Origin: Myxococcota bacterium
GTDB taxonomy: Bacteria > Myxococcota_A > UBA9160 > UBA4427
Length of the DNA stretch: 53,658 nt
Direction of reading: 5' to 3'
Assembly (NCBI GenBank): GCA_028823175.1
Contig: JAPKBZ010000024.1
Coordinates: 1-53,658 of the forward strand
A model generated the notes under the pieces. It had not been told where the DNA came from. It saw only the letters and a program-made list of their open reading frames with translations, and did not search any database. The position numbers were made by a program, and so were the translations under genes. This document shows, in pieces, positions 37,959-46,286 of this stretch (the first letter of the stretch is position 1; each line of letters opens with the position of its first letter).

Positions 37959-39037
37959 CAGTCCTCCGTTGGGGTGTAATAATCGAAGTCGACCATGTTC
38001 TCTTGCACGTATGCCCGGAGGTTCTTGATCATCCGAGCTTCGAGTTGCCGAATCCGTTCGCGCGAGACTCCGAACTCCTCGCCCATTTCGGCGAGGGTGC
38101 GCGGCTCGTCGGCCAGGATCCGCTCGCGCAAAATCCGCTGGTCCCGCTCGTTCAGGCCCTCGGCAAATTCCTCGATCCGTTGTTGAATGGTGGCGCGGAG
38201 TTCCGCGTCCCCCACCTGGCTCTCGGCGCTTGCTCCAGAGGTGGCAAAACTGTCGCCCACCGTGGCACCGTGGCCGTCTTCCCGCCGGGCAGGGGCGTCG
38301 AGGTAGGTATCCGGGCGGGAGAGGCGCGATTCCATTTCGATCACATCGTCCTCGGTGACGTCGAGGCGCTCGGCGATGAGTTTGGGCTCGACCTCGAAAC
38401 CCTCGCGCTCGAGGCGGGCTCGCTCCTTGTTGAGTTGAAAGAAGAGCTTTCGGGAGGCCCGGGTCGTTCCCAGTCGGACGCTGCGCATATTGTCGAGGAT
38501 GTACTTGAGGATATACGCGCGAATCCAGTAGACCGCGTAGGACGAGAGCTTGACGCCCTGGTAGGGGTCGTAGCGTTGGACCGCTTCCATCAGCCCCACG
38601 TTGCCCTCTTGGATCAGGTCCAGACTATTGGTCCAGGCCCGCCGGTACTCCATCGCGATCTTGACCACCAGGCGTAGGTTCGAGACGACGAGCTTACGCG
38701 CGGCCGCCACGTCTCCCTCCTCGGTCCAGCGGACGGCCAACGCGTGTTCTTCCTCTCGGCTGATCGGGGCGTGATCGGCGAGTTGGGACATATAATACGA
38801 GAGGCTGGAGACCTGACCGGGGCCGGTGGGCAGGGAGGCCGAATCGTCATCGGCGGAAAGGGCGTCCAGAGGGATCGGAACCGGAGCCGATTCGGGGTCG
38901 AGGATCTGGGAACCGTCGGCCAGGAAATCGGCCGCAGGCCCTTTCGCGTGGGCCTCGTTCGCCCCGGGCTCATGAAGAGCGTCGAGCGTCGATTCCTCTG
39001 TTTCCGGCGGCAGTATTTCGGGATTTTTTCCGCTCAC
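37958..39037 (-). CDS. rpoH: RNA polymerase sigma-32-type (RpoH) factor
   Basis: The 359-residue group 3 sigma factor contains region 2 (DLIQEGNVGLMEAVQRYDPY and SSYAVYWIRAYILKYILDN), the RpoH-box-like RKLFFQLNKER and region 4 helix-turn-helix (LAEMGEEFGVSRERIRQLEARM). This sigma directs heat-shock and proteostasis genes. It carries an acidic, low-complexity N-terminal extension of about 75 residues not present in E. coli RpoH (284 residues). The start is GTG with AGGA about 7 bases upstream. A plain group 2 sigma is the alternative, but the RpoH box favours sigma-32. Confidence 0.87.
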   Translation of the reverse strand: MSGKNPEILPPETEESTLDALHEPGANEAHAKGPAADFLADGSQILDPESAPVPIPLDALSADDDSASLPTGPGQVSSLSYYMSQLADHAPISREEEHALAVRWTEEGDVAAARKLVVSNLRLVVKIAMEYRRAWTNSLDLIQEGNVGLMEAVQRYDPYQGVKLSSYAVYWIRAYILKYILDNMRSVRLGTTRASRKLFFQLNKERARLEREGFEVEPKLIAERLDVTEDDVIEMESRLSRPDTYLDAPARREDGHGATVGDSFATSGASAESQVGDAELRATIQQRIEEFAEGLNERDQRILRERILADEPRTLAEMGEEFGVSRERIRQLEARMIKNLRAYVQENMVDFDYYTPTED

Positions 39038-39139
39038 GTTCGATCCTTGGAGCGCGGAAACCTAGGGCCATCGCCCTGTGGTGCCTTGGCTTCGAGTCGG
39101 TTGCCCTTTGCAATTCGGACGGGCAGTCTAGCAAACAAG

Positions 39140-39169
39140 AAGGGCGGCCCCGTTCTCGGGGCCACCCTT
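39140..39169 (-). terminator. Strong hairpin terminator after the cytochrome c gene
   Basis: AAGGGCGGCCCCG and CGGGGCCACCCTT pair over 13 positions with one mismatch and a TTCT loop. On the minus strand the stem is followed by a T-rich run (CTTGTTTGC). It would stop transcription from the cytochrome c gene before it enters rpoH. It may work in both directions. Confidence 0.7.
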
Positions 39170-39233
39170 GTGGTCTTGGCGTCGTCGACTAGACGATTTT
39201 CGCGTCGGTCGACGAGTCGGGCATGCCTTCTCG

Positions 39234-39626
39234 CTACTCGGTGGCGTCACCGGCCTTGAGCGAGCGGATATGCGCCACAATATCGTTGACTTGCTCTTCG
39301 CTGAGGGTCGGCCAGGGTGCCATGAGCGGGGATCCGCCGTATTTCATGGCGCCGTTCTGGATCACCAGGATCAGGTCCGCGTTTTCACCCTTGGTGCCGT
39401 TGCCGTCGGGATCGAAAGCGAAATCGCCCACGGTGAAATTTCTCGGCGGCGGCGTCAGGGCTGAGCCGACCGGGCCATCGCCCTTGCCCGAAACGCCGTG
39501 GCAGGATGAGCAGTTGGCGTCGAAGATCACTTTGCCTGCGGCTGCATCGGAGGCCGAGGCCACGCTCGGGACGGCGACGAGGGCCAGGGGAAGCACGGCG
39601 AGCAGGGCGGTCAAACGAAAAATCAT
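39234..39626 (-). CDS. Periplasmic class I cytochrome c
   Basis: The 130-residue protein has a signal peptide (1-25, ending SVASA-SD) and one heme site with Cys39, Cys42 and His43 (CSSCH). A probable axial Met lies in GSPLMAPWP. The mature protein of about 105 residues is a soluble electron carrier of the respiratory chain. AAGGAGAG lies about 8 bases before the ATG. It is monocistronic by layout, 86 bases from the pepA stop, with a terminator 65 bases after its own stop. Confidence 0.92.
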   Translation of the reverse strand: MIFRLTALLAVLPLALVAVPSVASASDAAAGKVIFDANCSSCHGVSGKGDGPVGSALTPPPRNFTVGDFAFDPDGNGTKGENADLILVIQNGAMKYGGSPLMAPWPTLSEEQVNDIVAHIRSLKAGDATE

Positions 39627-39712
39627 AGAGTTCTCTCCTTCAGGGGGGCGATGTTCGGGCAGGGGCTGCCCGATGTGCGCCGGAATCTAGGCCCGGCGAC
39701 CGGGAGCGTCAA

Positions 39713-41269
39713 TCAAGCGTTTTGTTGCACCCGGGCCCGAACCCAGGCCACCAGCATGCGGACGCCGACCCCGGTTGCGCCGTGTCGGTGGTATGGGGTG
39801 CGCCGATTCGTCCAGCCGGTACCGGCGATATCGAGGTGTGCCCACGGGGTATCGCCCACGAATTCCTGCAGGAAGGCCCCAGCGGTCGACACGCCGCCCT
39901 CGCGGGCGCCCGAGTTCTTGAGATCTGCGATCGGACTGATCATCTCCTTTAGGTGCTCGGGAAGCAGGGGGATGACGCACATGCGCTCGCTGGTCGCCTC
40001 GCCGGCCTGCCGGATCTCCTCGAGGAGAGCGTCGTCGTTCCCCATGGCCCCGGTCGCCCAGGGGCCGAACGCGATCATGGCTGCCCCGGTGAGCGTGGCC
40101 AGATCGATCATGGCCTTGGGCTTGTAGTGCTTGACCGCGTAGTCGAGGGCATCGGCGAGAACCACGCGTCCCTCGGCATCGGTGTTCGTGACCTCGATGG
40201 TCTTGCCCGATCGGCTACGGATGACATCGCCGGGCCGGTAGGCGGTTCCGCTTGGCATGTTCTCGGCGGCGGCGATAATACCGACGACGTGGATGGGCAG
40301 CTTGAGGGTGGCGGCCGCCCGCAGGGCGCCCACCACCGCCGCGGCGCCCGACATGTCGTGTTTCATGTCGCCCATCCCGGGCGAGGGCTTGATCGATATG
40401 CCGCCCGAGTCGAAGGTGATGCCCTTGCCTACCAGACACAGCGGCCCGCCCGAACTTCCCTTGCGCGCGCCGCGATGCTCCAGAACGATCAGTTGCGGAG
40501 GGTTCGCACTGCCCGCACCCACGGCGAGGAGCGCCGAGAATTTTCCACGCTCGAGTTCGGCGCCGCGGAGTACCCGGCAGTGCAGGCCGGTTTCGCGCGC
40601 CACCCGGCGCGCTTCCCGGGCCAGGCCTGCGGGCGGGAGTTCGTTGCCCGGCGCGTTGGACAGGTCTCGGGCGACATTCTGGGATTCGGCGCAGACGACC
40701 GCTTCTCTGGCCGACTTGCGCAGGCCGCTCAGGCCCTCGCTGAGGTCGAAGAGCAGGGTGGTGGTAGGGGCCCCCGGGCTACGGACCGTGCCGCTCCGCG
40801 GTTGGCTCTTGAAACGGTCGTAGCGGTAGGCGCCGAGAACCGCCCCCTCGGCCAGGGCGCCGGCGCACGCCTCCGCTCGGAGCCCTCGGCCCCGGGGTGC
40901 CAGGATCGCCAGGCGTCGAAGTTTTCGCTCGCGCGCCTCGCCGGCGGCGCCGCCTCCGAAGCGGCGGACGGCCTCGAGGGTCAGCGCATTTCGATCACCG
41001 ATACCGAGTAGGAGAATTCGGCCGATGGATTTTTGACCCGCTGGGGAAGCGGGGTAGAGGAGCATCCTTTGATCCGGGCGGCCTTGGAAATCGCCACTGG
41101 CGAGGGCCTGGGCGATGACGCCGCCGAGGCTTCGATCCAGGCTGGCGACGCCCTGGGGCAGGCGGGGCCCGGCTTTGTTGCCGGTTTTGGACGGCTCGCT
41201 GGAAACCGGAATCACGAGGAGGTCTGCGGAGGCGGCCGATACTCCGCCGGACTTGACGCTGATTTTCAT
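39713..41269 (-). CDS. pepA: Leucyl aminopeptidase, M17 family
   Basis: The 518-residue cytosolic di-metal peptidase removes N-terminal residues from peptides. The M17 signature NTDAEGRVVLADAL is present, with metal ligands in GKGITFDSGG and KHDMSGAA. The N-terminal macro-like domain is somewhat divergent and basic. Length fits E. coli PepA (503). PepA in E. coli also acts as a DNA-binding protein; there is no evidence for that here. An AAGGGT site precedes the ATG. The gene is divergent from tolQ. Confidence 0.94.
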   Translation of the reverse strand: MKISVKSGGVSAASADLLVIPVSSEPSKTGNKAGPRLPQGVASLDRSLGGVIAQALASGDFQGRPDQRMLLYPASPAGQKSIGRILLLGIGDRNALTLEAVRRFGGGAAGEARERKLRRLAILAPRGRGLRAEACAGALAEGAVLGAYRYDRFKSQPRSGTVRSPGAPTTTLLFDLSEGLSGLRKSAREAVVCAESQNVARDLSNAPGNELPPAGLAREARRVARETGLHCRVLRGAELERGKFSALLAVGAGSANPPQLIVLEHRGARKGSSGGPLCLVGKGITFDSGGISIKPSPGMGDMKHDMSGAAAVVGALRAAATLKLPIHVVGIIAAAENMPSGTAYRPGDVIRSRSGKTIEVTNTDAEGRVVLADALDYAVKHYKPKAMIDLATLTGAAMIAFGPWATGAMGNDDALLEEIRQAGEATSERMCVIPLLPEHLKEMISPIADLKNSGAREGGVSTAGAFLQEFVGDTPWAHLDIAGTGWTNRRTPYHRHGATGVGVRMLVAWVRARVQQNA

Positions 41270-41402
41270 TTCTTTCTACCCTTTCTTGAGTGTCGAGCCG
41301 CTTGGGCCGCAGGTTGGTGGCGCGGAGGTTGATGGGAGTCTGACGCTTCTCTAAACTCTTCGCATCGTCCCCCCGGCGTTCAGAGGAGTGTCGGCGGAAC
41401 GA

Positions 41403-41413
41403 TTTTTTTTTTT
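41403..41413. other. Run of eleven T in the pepA-tolQ gap
   Basis: An 11-base T tract sits within the 266-base divergent gap, about 123 bases before the tolQ start. Homopolymers this long stand out in such GC-rich DNA. It could bend DNA or vary in length by slippage. No other gene or structure is clear in this gap. Confidence 0.5.
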
Positions 41414-41535
41414 GGCCGCTGTCTACCCCCCCGGTAGCGGCCCGATCGAGACAGATCGATAGCGTAGACAGCTTCGATGATCCGACCAGATCCTGCAGGG
41501 GCAGGGGAGAAGTCGGCGAGGCGATCCGACAGGGG

Positions 41536-42213
41536 GTGAATGTGGGCATAGAGCTTTTGGATCTGGTCTCCCAGGCCGGTCTGATCGTCAAACTCGTTCT
41601 TGCGATCCTCGCTCTGGCCTCGGTCATCTCCTGGGCCCTGATCGTCTACAAGTGGCGCGGGCTCCGGGGCGCTGAGCGCGACACCACGGTCTTCTTGGAG
41701 GCCTACCAGAACGAACCCATGGAGCGGGTTTTTGAACTCGCCCGGGAGCTGGGCCGGAGCCCCTTGGCGGTGATCTTTCTTTCGGGCTGCGAGGCGCTGA
41801 ACCGCCCTCCTAGCGAGTCCGTGGGCGCCCCGTTGCGGGGGCTCGAAAAAGCTATCCAATGGGCCGCCCGGGGTGAGCGTCAGCACAACGAGCGCGGCCT
41901 GACCTTCCTGGCCACGGTGGGCAGCTCCGCTCCCTTTATCGGGCTCTTTGGAACCGTCGTCGGCATCATCAATACCTTTCAGGGAATCGGGGTGGCGGGC
42001 AACGCGAGCTTGGCCGTGGTGGGGCCCGGTATGGCCGAGGCCTTGATTGCGACGGCAGTGGGGCTTCTGGCGGCGATTCCGGCGAGCATGGCATACAACG
42101 TCTTCGTGGCTCGAGTTGAGGATGCCAACGCGGCGGGGGAGCTCTTCTCGATGGAACTCGCCCAGGATCTCGCGGACCTCGGTCCTTCCCCGGCTTCGGG
42201 CGGGGTCGGGTAA
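41536..42213 (+). CDS. tolQ: Tol system proton-channel subunit TolQ
   Basis: The 225-residue inner-membrane protein of the TolQ/ExbB/MotA family has an N-terminal helix (about 10-35), a cytosolic loop, and two long C-terminal helices containing GSSAPFIGLFGTVVGIINTF and GMAEALIATAVGLLAAIPA. With TolR it uses the proton gradient to energise TolA, which helps constrict the outer membrane at division. AGGGGG precedes the ATG. It is the first gene of tolQRAB-cpoB. Context favours TolQ over ExbB. Confidence 0.93.
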   Translation: MNVGIELLDLVSQAGLIVKLVLAILALASVISWALIVYKWRGLRGAERDTTVFLEAYQNEPMERVFELARELGRSPLAVIFLSGCEALNRPPSESVGAPLRGLEKAIQWAARGERQHNERGLTFLATVGSSAPFIGLFGTVVGIINTFQGIGVAGNASLAVVGPGMAEALIATAVGLLAAIPASMAYNVFVARVEDANAAGELFSMELAQDLADLGPSPASGGVG

Positions 42214-42219
42214 GGGCCC

Positions 42220-42627
42220 ATGGGATCCGTCTCCACTCGCCGGCGACGCCCTTATTCGGAGATCAATGTCACGCCCTTCGTGGACGTGATGCTGGTGCTC
42301 CTGGTGATCTTTATCGCCACGGCTCCGCTGATGCAGCAGGGCATGGACGTCAATTTGCCCGAGACGAACACCCAGGCCCTGCGGGTGAGCGACGCCCCCT
42401 TGATCCTGTCGGTGGACGCCGAAGGGCATTATTTCCTCGGCCGCAAGGCGGTGCCCGAAGAGGAATTGCAAAAGCGGCTGGAAGCGGTCTTTGAGGCGCG
42501 GGGTTCGAAGGAAATCTTCCTGCGCGCCGACAAGGACGCCCCGTATGGCGTGGTGGTCGGCGCGATGGCGGCCGCTCGGCGAGCCGGCTCGACGAAGTTG
42601 GGAATCGTGACCGAGGCCGGGCGATAG
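42220..42627 (+). CDS. tolR: Tol system subunit TolR
   Basis: The 135-residue protein has a short basic N-terminus, one transmembrane helix (about 22-42) carrying the proton-path Asp22 in TPFVDVML, and a periplasmic ExbD-like domain ending LGIVTEAGR. It lies 6 bases after tolQ. The stop codon is inside a 19-base direct duplication (see the 42614 repeat), so an ancestral C-terminus may have been altered there. Confidence 0.93.
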   Translation: MGSVSTRRRRPYSEINVTPFVDVMLVLLVIFIATAPLMQQGMDVNLPETNTQALRVSDAPLILSVDAEGHYFLGRKAVPEEELQKRLEAVFEARGSKEIFLRADKDAPYGVVVGAMAAARRAGSTKLGIVTEAGR

Positions 42628-42651
42628 AGCGAAGGCCGGGCGATAGAGCGA
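42614..42651. repeat. Two exact 19-base tandem copies spanning the tolR stop codon
   Basis: AGGCCGGGCGATAGAGCGA at 42614-42632 is repeated without gap at 42633-42651. The first copy contains the last tolR codons and its TAG stop. The second is non-coding. Confidence 0.95.
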
Positions 42652-42654
42652 TCA

Positions 42655-42672
42655 GGAGGGGGGAGCCCCTCC
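42655..42672 (+). other. GC-rich hairpin between tolR and tolA
   Basis: GGAGGGG and CCCCTCC form a perfect 7-base stem with a GGAG loop. There is no T tract, so it may lower downstream transcription or protect the upstream mRNA rather than terminate fully. Confidence 0.45.
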
Positions 42673-42722
42673 CGACCCGGCGCGATCGAGTCGACCCGGG
42701 CCAAAGGCCAAAGAAGGAAACC

Positions 42723-42776
42723 ATGCGAGTCGGAGCTGCAATCATTGGGGAAGGGTCTACGAGCCGGTCATGCTGA
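42723..42776 (+). CDS. Putative 17-residue leader peptide overlapping the tolA start
   Basis: ATG at 42723 follows a strong AAGGA site (42714-42718) and opens a 17-codon frame (MRVGAAIIGEGSTSRSC) ending in TGA at 42774. Its last codons overlap the tolA start as ATGCTGA. tolA itself has no good ribosome site, so translation of this peptide may load ribosomes onto tolA by re-initiation. The peptide shows no known motif. It could be chance, but the ribosome site and overlap argue otherwise. Confidence 0.4.
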   Translation: MRVGAAIIGEGSTSRSC

Positions 42777-43567
42777 GAACGGGGCATTGGGTCGAAGAAC
42801 AGCGGATCGAGGCCGGGCAGCAGATGCGCCGCCTGTTGGTCTTCTCGGCCCTGGCTCACGTGGCTCTCGTCCTGGCGCTCGTCCTTGGCCCCGGCCCGCG
42901 TCCCCTGCGCGCGCCGCCGGCGCTCATGGTGGATCTGGTGGCCGCGCTGCCCCTGGCGGCTCCAGCACCCGTCGCTCCGGCGCCGCCCCGGAAGGCCCCG
43001 GCCGAACCGGCCCCGGCCAAACCGGCTCCCGCGCCCCAGCCCAAGGTCAAAATCCTGCCCAAGAGGGCTCCCGCGGCCGAGGCGAAACCCCGGGCCAAGC
43101 CCCGCCCCAAGCCCGAGCCGGTTCTCCGCCGCCGGGCTCGTCCCAAGGAACTCGCCTACGCCGACGCTCTGGCCCAACTCCGCGGCGAGGTGGGCGAGCC
43201 AGCCCCGGTCGCGCCGAGTCCGGCCAAGGCGGCTCCCGCTCCCGCCGCCGTCGAACCCGCCGAGGTGGCCGCGCCCTCCCGGGGCGTGCGGATTTCGCCG
43301 GAATTGCTGGCCTGGCACGTAGCGGTCCGCCGCCACGTGCGTGCGGTCTGGATCACCCCGCCCGAATTTCGCAATCGGGGCCTGGCCGCCGAACTCGTGA
43401 TCGATCTCGATGCCCAGGGGCGGGTTCGGGGCCGCCCGGAACTCGTGCGTTCATCGGGCAATCCCTTCTACGATGACAACGCGATTCGCGCGCTGGTGAA
43501 GGCGAGTCCGCTGCCCGCGCCCCCCGAGGCCGGCCGGCGAACCGTTGTCTTTTCGCCCGAGGAGTAA
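42770..43567 (+). CDS. tolA: TolA/TonB-like periplasm-spanning protein
   Basis: The 265-residue protein has a single N-terminal transmembrane helix (about 20-40), a long Pro/Ala/Lys-rich linker (50-185) and a C-terminal TonB/TolA-like domain (VRRHVRAVWITPPEFR...NPFYDDNAIRALVKASPLPAPP). The linker is extended PK/PA-type as in TonB, rather than the helical Ala/Lys type of E. coli TolA. Position between tolR and tolB makes TolA the functional call, linking the TolQR motor to TolB at the outer membrane. The start lacks a ribosome site; an internal ATG at residue 19 is an alternative. Confidence 0.82.
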   Translation: MLRTGHWVEEQRIEAGQQMRRLLVFSALAHVALVLALVLGPGPRPLRAPPALMVDLVAALPLAAPAPVAPAPPRKAPAEPAPAKPAPAPQPKVKILPKRAPAAEAKPRAKPRPKPEPVLRRRARPKELAYADALAQLRGEVGEPAPVAPSPAKAAPAPAAVEPAEVAAPSRGVRISPELLAWHVAVRRHVRAVWITPPEFRNRGLAAELVIDLDAQGRVRGRPELVRSSGNPFYDDNAIRALVKASPLPAPPEAGRRTVVFSPEE

Positions 43568-43573
43568 GAAGCT

Positions 43574-44926
43574 ATGCAGGCGAGCCCCTTTAAATTGAGA
43601 ACTTTGAGTGCCGCCCTGATCGCGGGTTGGATGAGCCTGGTCGCTGGCCCGGTGGGCGCTCAGGATTCGGGCCCGGCCATCGTGATCACGCCGGGCGAGA
43701 GCCGCGCCTTTCACGCCGCGGTTCAGCTCTTTTCCGACAGCGGGTTCCCCGCAGAGCCCCAACGGGCCCGGGGCCTGCGCGAAGAGATCGAAGCGGGCAT
43801 GGAGTTCTCTGGGGTTCTACTGCCCTTGGGCCACGATGCATTCCTGGGTGCGGAGCAGACGAAAAGTCTCGTCACCGAGGCCCGACGCGAAGATTGTGCG
43901 GATTGGACTCAAGGCGGGGCGGATGCCTTGGTGGAAGGGGTGATCGGCGGCAGCGAGACCGAGCTGGTGGTCGAATACCAGGTCTGGGACACGGCACGCT
44001 GTCGCTCCCTGGCCCGAGGGCAACTGAAAAGAGTCCATTCCGACCGGGTGCGCCTGGCCAAGCTCCTGGCCGACGAAGTCGTCGCCGCCTTCACGGGCAC
44101 GCCCGGCGTGGCGGGTACCGAGATCGCCTTCGTCTCCAACCGGGGCGGAGAGCGCGAGATCTACGTCATGGACGCGGATGGGGGTCGCCAACGCCGGGCG
44201 ACTCGGGGCAACAGCATCAAGTCGTTTCCGGATTGGACCCCCGATGGGGGGGCGGTTCTCTATACGTCCTACGGCGACCGGGTGGTGCCGGGCCTCTACC
44301 TGACCTCCCGGGGCGCCTACCGGCCCGGGCCGATTCTGACCGGAATTCTCCCGAAACAGCCCAAATATCGGGGTGTTTTCGATCCTAAGGGCGGCACCCT
44401 GGCCATGGTTTCCAGTCTCGGGGGCTCGACGGCCATCTACCGCGTCGACCGGGATGGGGGCAATCTGCGCCGGCTGACCCAAGGCGGCAGCATCAATATT
44501 TCGCCTTCCTGGTCGCCCGATGGCGAGTGGATCGTTTTCGTGTCCGATCGCTCGGGGTCGCCTCAGCTCTACATCATGGGGTCCGACGGCCAGAATCTTC
44601 GGCGCCTGACCTACAACGGGAGCTACAACACCGGGCCTGAGTGGTCGCCGGACGGGCGCTGGATCGTCTACGAGACGCGTATCCACGGGCAGTTCGATCT
44701 CTGGCTGATCGACCCCAGCGGCGAAATTAATCTGCCCATCGTGTCCCATCCGCGCAGCGATGAGTCCGGCAGTTGGTCGCCGGACAGCCGAAAGGTCGTC
44801 TTCAGCTCGACGCGAAGGGGGCGCCCGGACCTCTACGTCGTAGACCTGAACGGCAAGAACCTGCGTCGGCTTACTCGGATGCAAGGTGAAAATCTACAAC
44901 CTGCGTGGGGACCGTTCGCTCGCTGA
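43574..44926 (+). CDS. tolB: Tol-Pal system beta-propeller protein TolB
   Basis: The 450-residue periplasmic protein has a signal peptide (about 1-29, ending VGAQ), an N-terminal alpha/beta domain and a six-bladed propeller of PD40 repeats (EIAFVSNRGG, SWSPDGEWIVFVSDRSG, EWSPDGRWIVYETR, SWSPDSRKVVFSS). It binds TolA and Pal to cycle the outer-membrane link. It lies 6 bases after tolA. Confidence 0.95.
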   Translation: MQASPFKLRTLSAALIAGWMSLVAGPVGAQDSGPAIVITPGESRAFHAAVQLFSDSGFPAEPQRARGLREEIEAGMEFSGVLLPLGHDAFLGAEQTKSLVTEARREDCADWTQGGADALVEGVIGGSETELVVEYQVWDTARCRSLARGQLKRVHSDRVRLAKLLADEVVAAFTGTPGVAGTEIAFVSNRGGEREIYVMDADGGRQRRATRGNSIKSFPDWTPDGGAVLYTSYGDRVVPGLYLTSRGAYRPGPILTGILPKQPKYRGVFDPKGGTLAMVSSLGGSTAIYRVDRDGGNLRRLTQGGSINISPSWSPDGEWIVFVSDRSGSPQLYIMGSDGQNLRRLTYNGSYNTGPEWSPDGRWIVYETRIHGQFDLWLIDPSGEINLPIVSHPRSDESGSWSPDSRKVVFSSTRRGRPDLYVVDLNGKNLRRLTRMQGENLQPAWGPFAR

Positions 44927-44969
44927 ATCCCGCGCTAAACTGCCGAGTCCCTAAGGGAGATCGAAGCCC

Positions 44970-45803
44970 ATGAAAAAATTTGCCAGCGGCCAGTCACGCC
45001 GAGTAGGGAAGGGCGAAGGCCCCGGCAAAACACCGTTTCGGGCCTCGCGCGGCGCGCTGCTGCTCGGTTTGGGTGTCTTGCTCTTTGGGCTTTCGGGCTG
45101 CGTGACCGAGGGTGATTTCAGGAAGCTCGAGGAACGCGTCCTCGACGAAAGCCAACGCAGCGACAAGCGTCCGAACCCCTCCAAGCAGATCGCCCAGCTC
45201 TCGGCCCAAATCGATGCCTTGCGCGACGAGCAGCGCAAGCTCTCCGGTGAACTCGAAGTGACTCGAAAGCAGGCCGATCGCGCGCTCGAAGAGGCCCGAA
45301 AGGCTCGCCGCCAGCTCGCCAGCCAGTCCGCCAACCCGCTCGCCAACGGAGCCCAAGACCCGGACGAGGGCAAATCGGCCGAGGCGCCGGCCCCCGAGGA
45401 GGGCGCTCGGGTCAGCTCCGAGGAATTGGCCGCCTACCAGAAATCCCTGGATGCCTGGCGGGGGGATGATCAGAAGCTCTGCATCGATCGTTTTCGAAAA
45501 TTTCTGCAGACCTACCCGGCTTCGCCCCACGCCGATGACGCCGCGTACTGGCTGGCCGATTGCCATTTTAAGCAGGGCGACTACCGGGTCGCGGTGCTGC
45601 GCTTCAACGATGTCGTCCAGGTCTATCCGACGGGCAACAAGGCCCCGGAGGCCCTTTATCGCCAGGGCGAATCTCTGCTCAAGCTGGGGCCGGGTTTTCA
45701 CGATGCAGCGAGGACAGTTTTCGAGCAGGTCGTCAAGGATTATCCGGATTCGGCACTGGCAAAAGAGGCAAAAAAGCAGCTTTCGGCGCTGGGTAGCGGT
45801 TAG
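44970..45803 (+). CDS. cpoB: CpoB/YbgF-like TPR lipoprotein
   Basis: The 277-residue protein has a signal with lipobox LSGC, which would make it a lipoprotein; E. coli CpoB is soluble and periplasmic. A coiled coil follows (about 45-118), then three tetratricopeptide-like repeats (YQKSLDAWR, YWLADCHFKQGDYRVAV, PDSALAKEAKKQL). CpoB coordinates peptidoglycan synthesis with Tol-driven constriction. It follows tolB by 43 bases, in the place where pal normally lies. Confidence 0.9.
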   Translation: MKKFASGQSRRVGKGEGPGKTPFRASRGALLLGLGVLLFGLSGCVTEGDFRKLEERVLDESQRSDKRPNPSKQIAQLSAQIDALRDEQRKLSGELEVTRKQADRALEEARKARRQLASQSANPLANGAQDPDEGKSAEAPAPEEGARVSSEELAAYQKSLDAWRGDDQKLCIDRFRKFLQTYPASPHADDAAYWLADCHFKQGDYRVAVLRFNDVVQVYPTGNKAPEALYRQGESLLKLGPGFHDAARTVFEQVVKDYPDSALAKEAKKQLSALGSG

Positions 45804-45860
45804 ATGTCATTTTAAGGCCGAAGGGCTGATTTATCGGTGAAGGGCTGGTAGGGTGAGCCC

Positions 45861-45873
45861 GCCAAATTTTGGC
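45861..45873. promoter_or_regulatory. Small perfect palindrome before the DksA-like gene
   Basis: GCCAAA, a central T, then TTTGGC form a 13-base inverted repeat in the 108-base gap between cpoB and the DksA-like gene. TTGGCA within it could be a -35 element, but no good -10 follows, so an operator is equally possible. Confidence 0.3.
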
Positions 45874-45911
45874 AAAACCGCTCATAGAACTCATTCTGAG
45901 AGGGCCTGGCG

Positions 45912-46274
45912 TTGAAGAAGCGCGACATGGAAAAATTCAAGAAGCTTCTCGAGGGGCAGCGGGATGAACTGCTCGAGAATGCGCGCAAGACGTTGGGCGG
46001 CGATATCCATCTCGACCCCGACGATTTCCCCGACGAGATCGATACGGCGTCGTCGGAGATGAATCTCGCCTTCCAGGGGCGCTTGCGCGAACGGGAACGT
46101 GGATTGATCGGCAAAATCAACCAGGCGCTGGAGAAGATTAGCGACGGCGTCTACGGCGAGTGCGAATCCTGCGGCGAGCAGATTTCCCTCAAGCGTATCC
46201 AGGCGCGGCCGGTGGCTGAACTCTGTATCGATTGCAAATCCGAGCAGGAGCAGCTCGAGCGTCGGAACGCCTGA
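45912..46274 (+). CDS. DksA/TraR-family zinc-finger protein
   Basis: The 120-residue protein has a coiled-coil hairpin whose tip carries the DxxDxA motif (Asp41, Asp44, Ala46 in DEIDTA), and a C-terminal four-Cys zinc finger CESC...CIDC. DksA inserts its coiled coil into the RNA polymerase secondary channel and, with ppGpp, adjusts rRNA and amino-acid promoters. The intact tip motif argues for true DksA activity rather than a TraR paralogue, although it is shorter than E. coli DksA (151). The TTG start at 45912 has GAGAGG about 8 bases upstream; ATG at 45927 is the alternative. Confidence 0.9.
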   Translation: MKKRDMEKFKKLLEGQRDELLENARKTLGGDIHLDPDDFPDEIDTASSEMNLAFQGRLRERERGLIGKINQALEKISDGVYGECESCGEQISLKRIQARPVAELCIDCKSEQEQLERRNA

Positions 46275-46286
46275 GGGAGTGGCCCT

